A DNA stretch of 10,055 nucleotides, from assembly GCA_009783805.1 (NCBI GenBank), contig WRCU01000032.1:1-10055 (forward strand), given 5' to 3'. Below the pieces are notes generated by a model. The model saw only the letters and a program-made list of their open reading frames with translations, did no database searches and was not told where the DNA came from. A program made the translations under genes and the position numbers. Shown piece after piece: positions 1 to 6,783 of the stretch. Each line of letters starts with the position of its first letter. The stretch's first letter is position 1. The stretch comes from Oscillospiraceae bacterium (GTDB lineage: Bacteria > Bacillota > Clostridia > WRCU01).

Positions 1-123
1 ATTTTGGTGCGGCAGCATAGGCGGCTGCCGCACCACATTCTCTCGAGCTATCGGCAATGCACGGTGCTATTTTGGTGCGGCAGCATAGGCGGCTGCCGCA
101 CCACATTCTCTCGAGCTATCGGC
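1..123. repeat. two tandem direct repeats, each carrying a perfect hairpin
   Basis: Positions 1-55 and 69-123 are identical 55-nt copies, separated by a 13-nt spacer (period 68). Inside each copy is a perfect 12-bp inverted repeat with a 7-nt loop: 5-16 with 24-35, and 73-84 with 92-103 (arm TGGTGCGGCAGC). Each hairpin is followed by the same tail ending CTCGAGCTATCGGC. The left copy starts exactly at the window edge, so more copies may lie outside. No coding frame explains the repeat. It could be a repeated structured RNA segment, a REP-like element or a duplicated transcript 3' end; the sequence does not decide between them. Confidence 0.9.
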
Positions 124-131
124 TATATTTA

Positions 132-164
132 GAAGGCCACCCCGACGGGTGGCCTTCGCTTTCC
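132..164 (+). terminator. intrinsic terminator, plus strand
   Basis: A perfect 11-bp stem (132-142 with 147-157, arm GAAGGCCACCC) has a CGAC tetraloop and is followed by GCTTTCCT, a short and imperfect T-tract. On the plus strand it would end whatever is transcribed through the tandem hairpins from left of the window. Read on the minus strand the downstream tail is TAAATATA, a worse U-tract, although the same stem might also serve the XRE gene that ends at 195. Confidence 0.7.
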
Positions 165-194
165 TAAGGCGGCCCATGCCGCATGACCCATGGG

Positions 195-608
195 TCAGCC
201 CCAAGCCGTATCCTCCCGCATATCGGCGCCGGCGTGGATCTCCTCGCCCACCTCACCGCCGTTGCCCCCGTAGTAAGCGAACAGAAAGTCATTGTAGTCC
301 TTCGCCTCGATAAGCTTGGACACTATCGCCCCACCGCCCTTGGCTTCCGTCCACTGGCCCTCGCCATGGGTGGCCAAAGGCGTCACGGCGGCCGGGGCGC
401 CTTTCGGATACATCTCCCCGTTGATGATCCAGTCTACCGTGACGCCGAAGAACCTCGCCATCTTCGTGAGGGCGGACTTCCTCGGCATCGCGAGGTCGTT
501 CTCCCATCTGTAGATGGTGTTCATCGATACGCCGAAGAATTCGCTCTGCTCCTTCAGCGTGTTCTTCTTGATCTTCCTTAGGATCCTGAGTCTCTGTCCC
601 GGCTTCAT
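195..608 (-). CDS. XRE/Cro-C1-type HTH transcriptional regulator
   Basis: A 137-aa protein with an N-terminal helix-turn-helix of the XRE/Cro type at about residues 5-62. The visible pattern is RLRILRK, then LKEQSEFFGVS, then TIYRWENDLAMP as recognition helix and wing, then ARFFGVTVDWIING. The C-terminal 70 residues match nothing I recognise; they are Gly-rich and acidic and carry no catalytic or peptidase motif. I chose the ATG at 606-608 because GGGAGG (614-619) sits 5 nt upstream and the HTH starts at once; the frame stays open 23 codons further upstream, but without support. It is divergent from the Memo-AMMECR1 gene and shares its AT-rich upstream region, so it could regulate itself and that gene. 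This is inference from position. The ligand is unknown. Confidence 0.85.
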   Translation of the reverse strand: MKPGQRLRILRKIKKNTLKEQSEFFGVSMNTIYRWENDLAMPRKSALTKMARFFGVTVDWIINGEMYPKGAPAAVTPLATHGEGQWTEAKGGGAIVSKLIEAKDYNDFLFAYYGGNGGEVGEEIHAGADMREDTAWG

Positions 609-1058
609 CGTTGCCTCCCATACCCGTGATGTGTTGCGATGATGACAGGGTAAAGGGTCAAGCCGCTCGCAAGTCAACGGCCGAATATGAACTGTCCGTT
701 AACAATGATGGGCGTCTTTAAAATGCATGTTATGAATGGCTATGCATTGCGGATCTTTATTAAAGCCTTTAAGCGTCAGGGTTTTGATAAAATTGCTAAT
801 GAATAATGATTCAATCGTCATTAACATAAATGGCAACCCTTGGCATCAATGCATATATGCGGCATAAACGGGCGCCCATCCGGTGACTGCGACCCCTTCA
901 AGCCGCGGCAAGCTTACGGGCCCCCAATATGGCCGGCGGCGTTTGGGGGCGCCCAATCCATTCGTGGACGCCGCGCGGCGAAACTATGTTATTCTGATGG
1001 CGGCGCGGCCTGCGCGCCGCACGTCATGGGTATGCGCGGCCCACCGGCCGCGGCCCGT
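609..1058. promoter_or_regulatory. divergent intergenic region, AT-rich left half and foldable GC-rich right half
   Basis: No convincing gene lies in this 450-bp stretch. Positions about 685-840 are clearly richer in A/T than the rest of the window. They contain an inverted repeat AATGCAT (722-728)/ATGCATT (742-748) and a further ATGCATATATGC near 849, plausible operator-like sites for the neighbouring XRE protein. TTGATA at 784-789 is a possible -35 toward the Memo gene, but no good -10 follows at 17 nt, so I do not assign a promoter. The right half (about 900-1050) is GC-rich with several inverted repeats: CCCCCAA (921-927)/TTGGGGG (943-949), palindrome CGCCGCGCGGCG (969-980), and a perfect 8-bp stem 1000-1007/1013-1020. 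It may form the 5' leader of the Memo-AMMECR1 mRNA. Confidence 0.5.
1000..1020 (+). other. leader hairpin upstream of the Memo-AMMECR1 gene
   Basis: A perfect 8-bp GC stem (GCGGCGCG with CGCGCCGC) with a 5-nt loop lies about 50 nt before the start codon. There is no T-tract after it, so it is not a simple terminator. A role in leader folding is possible; in DNA this GC-rich, chance hairpins are also common. Confidence 0.4.
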
Positions 1059-1059
1059 T

Positions 1060-1065
1060 AGGAGG
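1060..1065 (+). promoter_or_regulatory. strong Shine-Dalgarno of the Memo-AMMECR1 gene
   Basis: AGGAGG lies 7 nt upstream of the ATG at 1073. It is the most consensus-like ribosome binding site in the window and fixes the start. Confidence 0.85.
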
Positions 1066-1072
1066 CGACCAT

Positions 1073-2476
1073 ATGCCCGTATTGGCGGCTTTCGTGATGC
1101 CCCACCCTCCTTTGGCGGTCCCCGAGGTGGGAAGGGGGGCCGAAGGCAAGATACCGCGCACGGTCGAGGGCATGAAGGAAGCTTCCAGGCGCATCGCCGC
1201 GCTGAGCCCGGACACGGTCATCATCATTACCCCGCACGCTGAGGCGCGTTCCGGGCGCTTCGGGCTCTCCCTAGGCGCCGGGGCGCGCGGCGACCTGTCC
1301 AGGTTCGGCGGGCGCGCCGCATACTCCGTCCGGTACGACGAAACGCTATGCAAGGAAGTAACCGAACGATGCGCAGGGCTCGGCCTGGACGTCGGCCCGG
1401 ATTCCGGCCCAGGCATGGGTCTGGACCACGCTTTCATCGTCCCTCTCCACTACATCGAAGGCTGTCCCGGCGGCGGCGGCCGCCACGGGTATCTGCGCGT
1501 ATCGCCTTCGCATGCGCATGCCAAGGACCACTACGAGTTCGGCCGGGCGCTCGCCATGGCCGCGGAAAGGGCGGGCAGGTCCGCGGTCATAGTGGCCAGC
1601 GCCGACCTGTCGCACAGGCTGACCGCGGACGGGCCGTACGGGTACGCGAAAGAAGGACCGGCCTTCGACGCGTGGCTGACCGACGTCATGAAGTCGGGGG
1701 ACCTCACGCGCCTGTTGGCATATGACCGGTCGGTCCGCGAAAAGGCAGCCGAATGCGGCTTCCTGCCCATCGTGATGGCCGCCGGGGCATTGGACGGCCT
1801 CCGCTTCGAGCCGGAGCTGCTTTCATATGAAGGGCCTTTCGGCGTAGGGTACGCGGTCGCCTCCTTCGCCGTCCGCGGCGGGGCGGCCCACGGCGCGTCA
1901 TCCGGCGGCGCCCCCGACGGGGCATCCGATCCGGGCCCAGGCCCGGTCCCCGAGGGCAGCCTTATAGTCCGCTTGGCGAGGGAATCCTTGGAGGCCTATG
2001 TCAAACGCGGGGAAACCATCTCCGTCCCGGACTACCTCCCGGCTTGGGCCCTGAGCCAAAGGGCCGGGGCGTTCGTATCCCTGAAGGTCGTGGGGGAGCT
2101 CAGGGGCTGCATAGGCACGATCGCGCCCACGAAAGGTTGCTTCGCCGAGGAGGTCATCCAGAACGCCGTCTCGGCCGGGACCGGGGACCCGCGGTTCCCC
2201 CCGGTCACGGAGCGGGAGCTCGGGTCGATCGCATACGGCGTGGACAGGCTGAGCCCCCCCGAACCCTCCGACAGGGACGGCTTGGACCACGTCCGCTACG
2301 GCGTCATCGTGACCAAGGGCCGACGGCGGGGCCTGCTCCTCCCGAACCTGGAGGGCGTCGATTCGGTCGGGGAGCAGCTGGGGATCGCATGCCGGAAGGC
2401 GGGCATCGACCCTAGGGAGGGATACTCGATCGAGCGCTTCGAGGTGGTCCGGTACGGCGGGGGCGGCAAAGGGTAG
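1073..2476 (+). CDS. Memo-AMMECR1 fusion protein (AmmeMemoRadiSam system proteins B and A)
   Basis: A 467-aa cytoplasmic protein of two domains. Residues 1-268 are a Memo / LigB-like (class III extradiol dioxygenase fold) domain with conserved metal-site-like positions: PHPP (His11), TPHAE (His55), LDHAF (His119) and SADLSHR (His181). Residues 292-462 are AMMECR1, marked by the LRGCIG signature (343-348, Cys346) and by GDPRFPP and LLLPNLEGV. A Gly/Ala/Pro/Asp-rich linker of about 25 residues joins them. In many bacteria Memo and AMMECR1 are encoded with a radical SAM protein, and the radical SAM partner is indeed present at 5908-6783. The biochemical function of the trio is not established as far as I know. 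The gene is convergent with the glycyl radical enzyme gene, with only 50 nt between the stop codons, so it is not in the same operon as its usual partner. Confidence 0.9.
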   Translation: MPVLAAFVMPHPPLAVPEVGRGAEGKIPRTVEGMKEASRRIAALSPDTVIIITPHAEARSGRFGLSLGAGARGDLSRFGGRAAYSVRYDETLCKEVTERCAGLGLDVGPDSGPGMGLDHAFIVPLHYIEGCPGGGGRHGYLRVSPSHAHAKDHYEFGRALAMAAERAGRSAVIVASADLSHRLTADGPYGYAKEGPAFDAWLTDVMKSGDLTRLLAYDRSVREKAAECGFLPIVMAAGALDGLRFEPELLSYEGPFGVGYAVASFAVRGGAAHGASSGGAPDGASDPGPGPVPEGSLIVRLARESLEAYVKRGETISVPDYLPAWALSQRAGAFVSLKVVGELRGCIGTIAPTKGCFAEEVIQNAVSAGTGDPRFPPVTERELGSIAYGVDRLSPPEPSDRDGLDHVRYGVIVTKGRRRGLLLPNLEGVDSVGEQLGIACRKAGIDPREGYSIERFEVVRYGGGGKG

Positions 2477-2526
2477 CCGCGGCGGGCGGCGTCAACTATC
2501 GCGGGCCCCGGCCCCCGACGGCCATG

Positions 2527-4644
2527 TCAGACGCGGTGCTCAGTCCTGCCCAGTATGTCCTCCTGGATGGGCCTGCCCAGGGAGGCGAAGTAGGCGCTGA
2601 ACCCCGAGACCCTGACGACCAGGCTGCCGTGGCTCTCCGGGTTCTCCATCGCGTCGAGCAGCGTCTCCCTGGATACGGCGTTTATCTGCACCTCCTGCCC
2701 GCCCTTGGCGAAGTATCCCTCTATGAGCGAGCATAGCTTCCCGCGCGCCCTGGGGTCGGCGAAGGAGGACGGCTCATACCTTTGGTTCAGCACCGTCCCG
2801 CAGGCCACCTTCGTGTAGTCCGGCTTGGAGACCGAGCTCATCGTCGCCGTGGGCCCGCCCAGGTCCCTCCCGCACGAGGGCGAGGCCGCGTCGCTGAGCG
2901 GCCTGCGGGCCGGCCTGCCGTCCGGGGTCGCCGCCACCTCCAGCCCGGCCGAGACGTTCTGGACGTTCGAGGCCATGGCTATGTATATGGGCCCGCCGTC
3001 GCGCGTCCCATACCCCTTGAACGCATCGTGCAGGAAGTCGACGTACCAGACCGCGTATTTGTCCACGTAGCCGTCGTCGTTCCCGTACTTCGGGGCGGCG
3101 CGGAGCCGGGCCGCGAGCGGGCCGTACCCCGCGAAGTCCGCCTCGGCCGCCTTCCGCACCGTGGCCATATCGGCCTCCCGGTCGTCGAACACGACCTTCT
3201 CGATCGCGGCCAGCGAGTCGGCCACGGTGGCTATACCCATCCCGCACGCGCCGTGCGCCGACGGGTATAGGGCCCCGCCCCCGTTGATGTCGAGCCCCCT
3301 GCCTATGCAGTCCTGGCAGAAGCACGATAGGTATGGCTGCTGGTGGTCCGGCCCATGCAGCCCGGCGCCGAAGCCCAAAAACCATTCCATGTAGGCGGCG
3401 GCCCCGTGCCTTATCTGCGCCTCGAAGGCGCCCATGAACCCCGCCATGTCCCGGAACGAGCCGGCCTCGCCGGTAGGTGGGCCCATCCTCTTCCCGGTCA
3501 GCATGCAGACCCCGTCGTTGAGCGCCAGCTCCAGGAACTTCGGCGTGTTGAACCGGCCGTCGGACCAAGGCGGCTGCCTGCCTTGGATGAAGTTCTCGAT
3601 GCAGCCCACGAAGCAATGGTCCCGGCAATCCTCGTCGGAATAGCCGTGGCGGGCCAGGGCCGGGACGTTCACCCCGTCGTTCATCAGGGCGGGATAGCCG
3701 AGCCCGGTCCCTATGACCTGCAGGCAGGCGTCCAGGAAAGGCCGCGGCGCCCCCTCGTAGATCCTCGCGGACAGGTTCGGCCCAGGGATGTCGCAGATCC
3801 TGACGGCCTCCAGGATGTCATGGCTGAGGTCGCTCACCCCCCCCGAGCCGTCCCTCCTGAGCCCCCCTATGCAGATGTTCACGACGTCGTCGCAGCCATG
3901 CATGCGGAACTCGCCGATCTTCGCGAACGTGTGCGCCAGCAGGCTTACCGCCTCCCCGCGGCTCAGCCTCCCGCCCGCGACGTCCCGCCCGTAGAACGGG
4001 AGGAGGTATTGGTCCATCCTGCCCAGCGCCATCGCGTTCCTTTTATCGCAGAGGAAGCTGACGTGCGCGAGCCACACGAGCTGCAGCGCCTCCCGGAACG
4101 TCTCCGGCGGCCCGGAGGTCAGGTTCCGGCACGCCGCGGCCATCTCCCGCCCCTCCGCCGCGCCCGAGGCCTCCGCGGCCTCCGCGTACTGCCCCACCAT
4201 CTCCCTGAAGGCCCCCATGCATGTGCGCGCGGCTTCCAAGAAGTCCGTGCGGCCGGGGTCATGGGCGTGCCGCCTTAATGACGCGCCGATGTCCCCGATG
4301 ATGCCGTTTATCCCCTTGCCCAGCAGCGTTTGGTAGTCCGGCGCGAAGTGGTCGGCGTTCGTGAGGAAGTGGCGCTCGGGGTAGCGCGAGGCGTACTCCT
4401 GGGCGGCGGCCCGCTCCCCCTCCGAAATCACGCCGAACATGCCGCGTATGGATCCCGCGATGCGGTCGTTCGCATATATGGCCTTCCGATGCCCGGCTAG
4501 CAGCGACGCGGTCGCGGCCGCGCGCGCCGCCACGTTCGGTCGGCCCTCTGCCCCGCGGTACCCGATGGCCATGTAATGGCCTTTCAGGAAGTCGCCCGCC
4601 CCCTTGGGGGCCATCACCTCACCTAGCAGCCCGCCCAGTCCCAT
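2527..4644 (-). CDS. glycyl radical enzyme of the PFL/dehydratase-lyase superfamily, substrate unknown
   Basis: A 705-aa enzyme that would carry a glycyl radical and do radical chemistry anaerobically after activation by a radical SAM enzyme. The glycyl loop is RVSGFSAYF near the C terminus (radical Gly681), followed by the usual short tail. The thiyl-radical cysteine is Cys348 in FVGCIEN; Glu350 two residues on matches the GCxE pattern of dehydratases, decarboxylases and C-N lyases. True pyruvate formate-lyase has a Cys-Cys pair, so this is not PFL. Other family landmarks are APDYQTLLGKGINGI (101-115), GRMDQYLLPFY (208-218), TPDGRPA (573-579) and GTVLNQRYEP (616-625). The active-site loop reads CX3CX3C (340, 344, 348) and a second cluster CFCQDC sits at 441-446. 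The start is set by GGGAGGGG 8 nt upstream; the frame is open about 100 codons further, but that stretch overlaps the URO-D-like gene and has no homology. The N terminus is shorter than in ~780-aa members. It is the last gene of the minus-strand cluster. Confidence 0.9.
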   Translation of the reverse strand: MGLGGLLGEVMAPKGAGDFLKGHYMAIGYRGAEGRPNVAARAAATASLLAGHRKAIYANDRIAGSIRGMFGVISEGERAAAQEYASRYPERHFLTNADHFAPDYQTLLGKGINGIIGDIGASLRRHAHDPGRTDFLEAARTCMGAFREMVGQYAEAAEASGAAEGREMAAACRNLTSGPPETFREALQLVWLAHVSFLCDKRNAMALGRMDQYLLPFYGRDVAGGRLSRGEAVSLLAHTFAKIGEFRMHGCDDVVNICIGGLRRDGSGGVSDLSHDILEAVRICDIPGPNLSARIYEGAPRPFLDACLQVIGTGLGYPALMNDGVNVPALARHGYSDEDCRDHCFVGCIENFIQGRQPPWSDGRFNTPKFLELALNDGVCMLTGKRMGPPTGEAGSFRDMAGFMGAFEAQIRHGAAAYMEWFLGFGAGLHGPDHQQPYLSCFCQDCIGRGLDINGGGALYPSAHGACGMGIATVADSLAAIEKVVFDDREADMATVRKAAEADFAGYGPLAARLRAAPKYGNDDGYVDKYAVWYVDFLHDAFKGYGTRDGGPIYIAMASNVQNVSAGLEVAATPDGRPARRPLSDAASPSCGRDLGGPTATMSSVSKPDYTKVACGTVLNQRYEPSSFADPRARGKLCSLIEGYFAKGGQEVQINAVSRETLLDAMENPESHGSLVVRVSGFSAYFASLGRPIQEDILGRTEHRV

Positions 4645-4652
4645 CCCATCCA

Positions 4653-4660
4653 CCCCTCCC
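4653..4660 (-). promoter_or_regulatory. Shine-Dalgarno that fixes the glycyl radical enzyme start
   Basis: On the minus strand GGGAGGGG lies 8 nt before the ATG at 4644. It supports this start over upstream in-frame ATGs, such as the one at 4944, which would read out of frame through the preceding gene. Confidence 0.75.
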
Positions 4661-4714
4661 GCGCAATGGCGGCATGCCTTGCCTGATGCATGGGCGGCGC
4701 CCAGGCGCCGTCCG

Positions 4715-5824
4715 TCACCAGGTAATCGCCCCGTACTCCTCGACCAGCCCATCGACCATGCGCACCCTGTCCGCGTCCGCGTACGGCGGCACCTGGTCGG
4801 CGACGCCCAGGACGCACCCGGGCCGGCCGGCCAGCGCCTTGATCGCCCCGACGCAATAGGACCTGAACTCCCCCTCGGGGAACGACGGGCCGAACAGCGC
4901 CCCAGGCAGGCACCCCCATATGACGGTCCCGGACGGCGCGGCAACGGTCAGCTCCCCCACCCCCACGTCGCCCACGGGCTGTGTGGTGAGCGCCTCCAGC
5001 ACCTTGAACCCCGAGCCGCACAGCCGCCCCAGCAGGCCGCGCACGGCCCCGTCGACGTGGATGAACGAGTGCTTCCCGCGGTCCTCTATCTTCCGGCTCC
5101 ATTCCCTATGGTACGGCCCGACATACCGATCATAGCTTTCCGCCCCCACGCAGTCCGACGAGAAGTTCTCCGGCATCATGACGCACTCGCAGGCGGACGC
5201 CAGCGTTATCGCCGACGCCTCCCCATGCCTGCCCGCGATCACCTCCAGCGTATGGCCGAGCTCCTCCGGGCAGTCCTCGGCGAGGTACGCCGTCGCCTCC
5301 ACGCCCGCCTTATAGACGAGCAGCTCCATGAAGGGGCTCTTCGGGACGTAGCATAGGGTGACCCCGTTCGACCCGATGCTACCCCCGATCGCAGCGAAAT
5401 CCGAGGGGAGCGGCTCGTAATGCGTATTCTCATATATATGGCGGAGCGCCCTCAGGTCGCCGGGCCCCTTGACCATATGCTCAATCGGGGCCGAGGTGTA
5501 CGAGCCGGGCAGGTGGCGGCTGGCCTCGGTGAGCGTCCCGTAGGGCGTCGAATAGCTGGTCACCCGCGCCCCGCCCCGGTCCCCGGCCTTCACGTCGACC
5601 GACTCGACATGGGTCTTGAACGGGAAGAACCCCTGCAGGTAGAACCCAACCCCCATGTCCTCGTTCAGCCTGTGCGTCCCGTCGGGGCCCTTGTACCGCC
5701 CGTCCAGCGACCCCGTCGCCTCCAGGTATAACTTCCAGTACGTGAGGTCGCCGAACCACGGCAGCTTGTCGGGCCTCCCGCCCGCAAGCACCGTCAGCGC
5801 CCTTTCCCTCTTGGTCATCCGCAT
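4715..5824 (-). CDS. uroporphyrinogen decarboxylase (URO-D)-like family protein
   Basis: About 369 aa, with the opening TKRERALTVLAGGRPDKLPWFGD typical of the URO-D/COG0407 superfamily, which includes heme-pathway URO-D and corrinoid:CoM methyltransferases such as MtaA and MtbA. Further matches are the segment around PENFSSDCVGAESYDRYVGP, the HVDG motif (256-259), and GFKVLEALTTQPVGDVG, where the barrel closes. In MtaA-type enzymes the zinc site begins HxC; here the second position is Asp258, so zinc-thiol chemistry of the MtaA kind is unlikely without a compensating ligand. It is not a housekeeping HemE by context. The start is ambiguous: GTG 5827, ATG 5824 or ATG 5818 are in frame. I chose 5824 because a GGGGGA stretch lies about 9 nt upstream. 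It sits between the radical SAM gene (83 nt gap) and the glycyl radical enzyme (70 nt gap), so the three are probably co-transcribed. The substrate is unknown. Confidence 0.8.
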   Translation of the reverse strand: MRMTKRERALTVLAGGRPDKLPWFGDLTYWKLYLEATGSLDGRYKGPDGTHRLNEDMGVGFYLQGFFPFKTHVESVDVKAGDRGGARVTSYSTPYGTLTEASRHLPGSYTSAPIEHMVKGPGDLRALRHIYENTHYEPLPSDFAAIGGSIGSNGVTLCYVPKSPFMELLVYKAGVEATAYLAEDCPEELGHTLEVIAGRHGEASAITLASACECVMMPENFSSDCVGAESYDRYVGPYHREWSRKIEDRGKHSFIHVDGAVRGLLGRLCGSGFKVLEALTTQPVGDVGVGELTVAAPSGTVIWGCLPGALFGPSFPEGEFRSYCVGAIKALAGRPGCVLGVADQVPPYADADRVRMVDGLVEEYGAITW

Positions 5825-5907
5825 CACCCGCCGTCCCCCGGCACCCTCCGCCGCCTATTCCCACCCGCCCATATGTGGCCCCATATGCGCCGGATCGGCC
5901 CATCCCG

Positions 5908-6783
5908 TCAGCAGTTACCCTCATAAACGTGCCAAAGGCTTGCCCTGGCGACCTCGGCCAACCTATAAATGAGCCCCAAGTCCGTGGCCTCGGCCCCGGA
6001 CATCCTATGGCGCGGGAAGAACCTGGTGACATGCAGCGGTATCCCCGGGTCTATGCCCGCGAGGAAGCCCGACAGCGCCTCCATCTCCGGGACCGAGTCG
6101 TTCATCCCCGGGACGATCAAGGCGGTCACCTCCAGGTGGCAAGCCGCCGCGCATGCCCTTATGGACGACGTCACCGTGGGGAGGTCGCCCCCCAGGCGCC
6201 CGTACGTGCCCGCGTCGAAGCACTTCAGGTCCACGTTGGCGGCGTCCACGTACCCGAGGAGCTCAGCCAGGGGCCCTTCGCAAACCATCCCATTGGTCAC
6301 CAGGACGTTCGACTGGCCCTGCCCTTTTATTAATTTGCAACAGTCATACACGAACTCATACCCGATGAGCGGCTCGTTGTACGTGTAGGCTACCCCGATG
6401 TTCCCCTGGGGGGCAAGGGCCGCCGACCGCCGCGCCACCTCCCCGGGCGTCGTCTCGCCGGGCTCCGCCCCCACCGGGTGCGGCCCTGGGGCGGATCGCG
6501 AGATGGCGTGGTTTTGGCAGTAGGGGCAGTCCATGTTGCAGCCGTACCCGCCTATCGACAGGATGCGCGAGCCTGGGCGGAACCTCGCCAAAGGCTTCTT
6601 CCCGATCGGGTCCAGCGCCATCGACGATATATGGCCGTAGGTGGCGGCCACCAAGGCCGACCCGTCGTTGCGGCGCGCCCCGCACCGGCCCGTACCGCCC
6701 CGGCCGATACGGCATCCCCACGGGCACAGGCCGCATACGGCCTCCCCCGACCCCGTCATCGCATAGTGCATGGCCTCACGCAT
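5908..6783 (-). CDS. AmmeMemoRadiSam system radical SAM enzyme (PflA-related)
   Basis: A 291-aa protein. The radical SAM cluster motif is CNMDCPYC (Cys82, 86, 89; CX3CX2C), which binds the [4Fe-4S]/SAM site. Before it lies a second Cys-rich motif, CGLCPWGC...C (17, 20, 24, 34), and the block YGHISSMALDPIGKKPL, both typical of the AmmeMemoRadiSam radical SAM family, a relative of PFL-activating enzyme (COG1180). Downstream are VAYTYNEPLI, NVDLKCFD and HVTRFFPRHRM. The protein stops at HVYEGNC, whereas as I recall the family many members continue with a Cys-containing tail (CPxCG-like). No such tail is visible in any frame after the stop, so it looks like a genuine short form. The ATG at 6783 is preferred by homology start; no strong Shine-Dalgarno precedes it. 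It is the first gene of the minus-strand cluster and divergent from the tRNA. Confidence 0.88.
   Translation of the reverse strand: MREAMHYAMTGSGEAVCGLCPWGCRIGRGGTGRCGARRNDGSALVAATYGHISSMALDPIGKKPLARFRPGSRILSIGGYGCNMDCPYCQNHAISRSAPGPHPVGAEPGETTPGEVARRSAALAPQGNIGVAYTYNEPLIGYEFVYDCCKLIKGQGQSNVLVTNGMVCEGPLAELLGYVDAANVDLKCFDAGTYGRLGGDLPTVTSSIRACAAACHLEVTALIVPGMNDSVPEMEALSGFLAGIDPGIPLHVTRFFPRHRMSGAEATDLGLIYRLAEVARASLWHVYEGNC

Noticed and set aside
1..123. CRISPR array or tRNA-like element
   Set aside because: Only two units, a 13-nt spacer too short for CRISPR, and repeats with long internal stems. The minus strand begins GCCGATAGCTC but forms no cloverleaf.
184..197. Perfect 14-bp palindrome TGACCCATGGGTCA overlapping the regulator's stop codon
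   Set aside because: One such palindrome is about expected by chance in 10 kb, and it has no partner site in the upstream region.
840..1061. 73-aa open frame in the leader of the Memo-AMMECR1 gene
   Set aside because: No ribosome binding site, no homology and no codon bias like the neighbours; it crosses the inverted repeats of the leader.
3343..4278. Long open frame on the plus strand opposite the glycyl radical enzyme gene
   Set aside because: An antisense frame of a GC-rich gene, rich in Arg and Pro, with no recognisable motif or ribosome binding site.
2527..4644. Pyruvate formate-lyase proper (pflB)
   Set aside because: The active-site Cys-Cys pair is absent; the site is GCIE, as in dehydratase/lyase-type glycyl radical enzymes.
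4645..4944. Upstream extension of the glycyl radical enzyme reading frame by 100 codons
   Set aside because: It overlaps the well-supported URO-D-like gene in another frame, has an Arg/Ser-rich non-homologous composition, and a good ribosome binding site supports the start at 4644.
4604..5356. Open frame on the plus strand opposite the URO-D-like gene
   Set aside because: Same reason: a shadow of a high-GC gene with His/Pro/Arg-biased composition.
4715..5824. Heme-pathway uroporphyrinogen decarboxylase (hemE)
   Set aside because: No other heme genes nearby and the motifs match the broader COG0407-like group, not the HemE signature.
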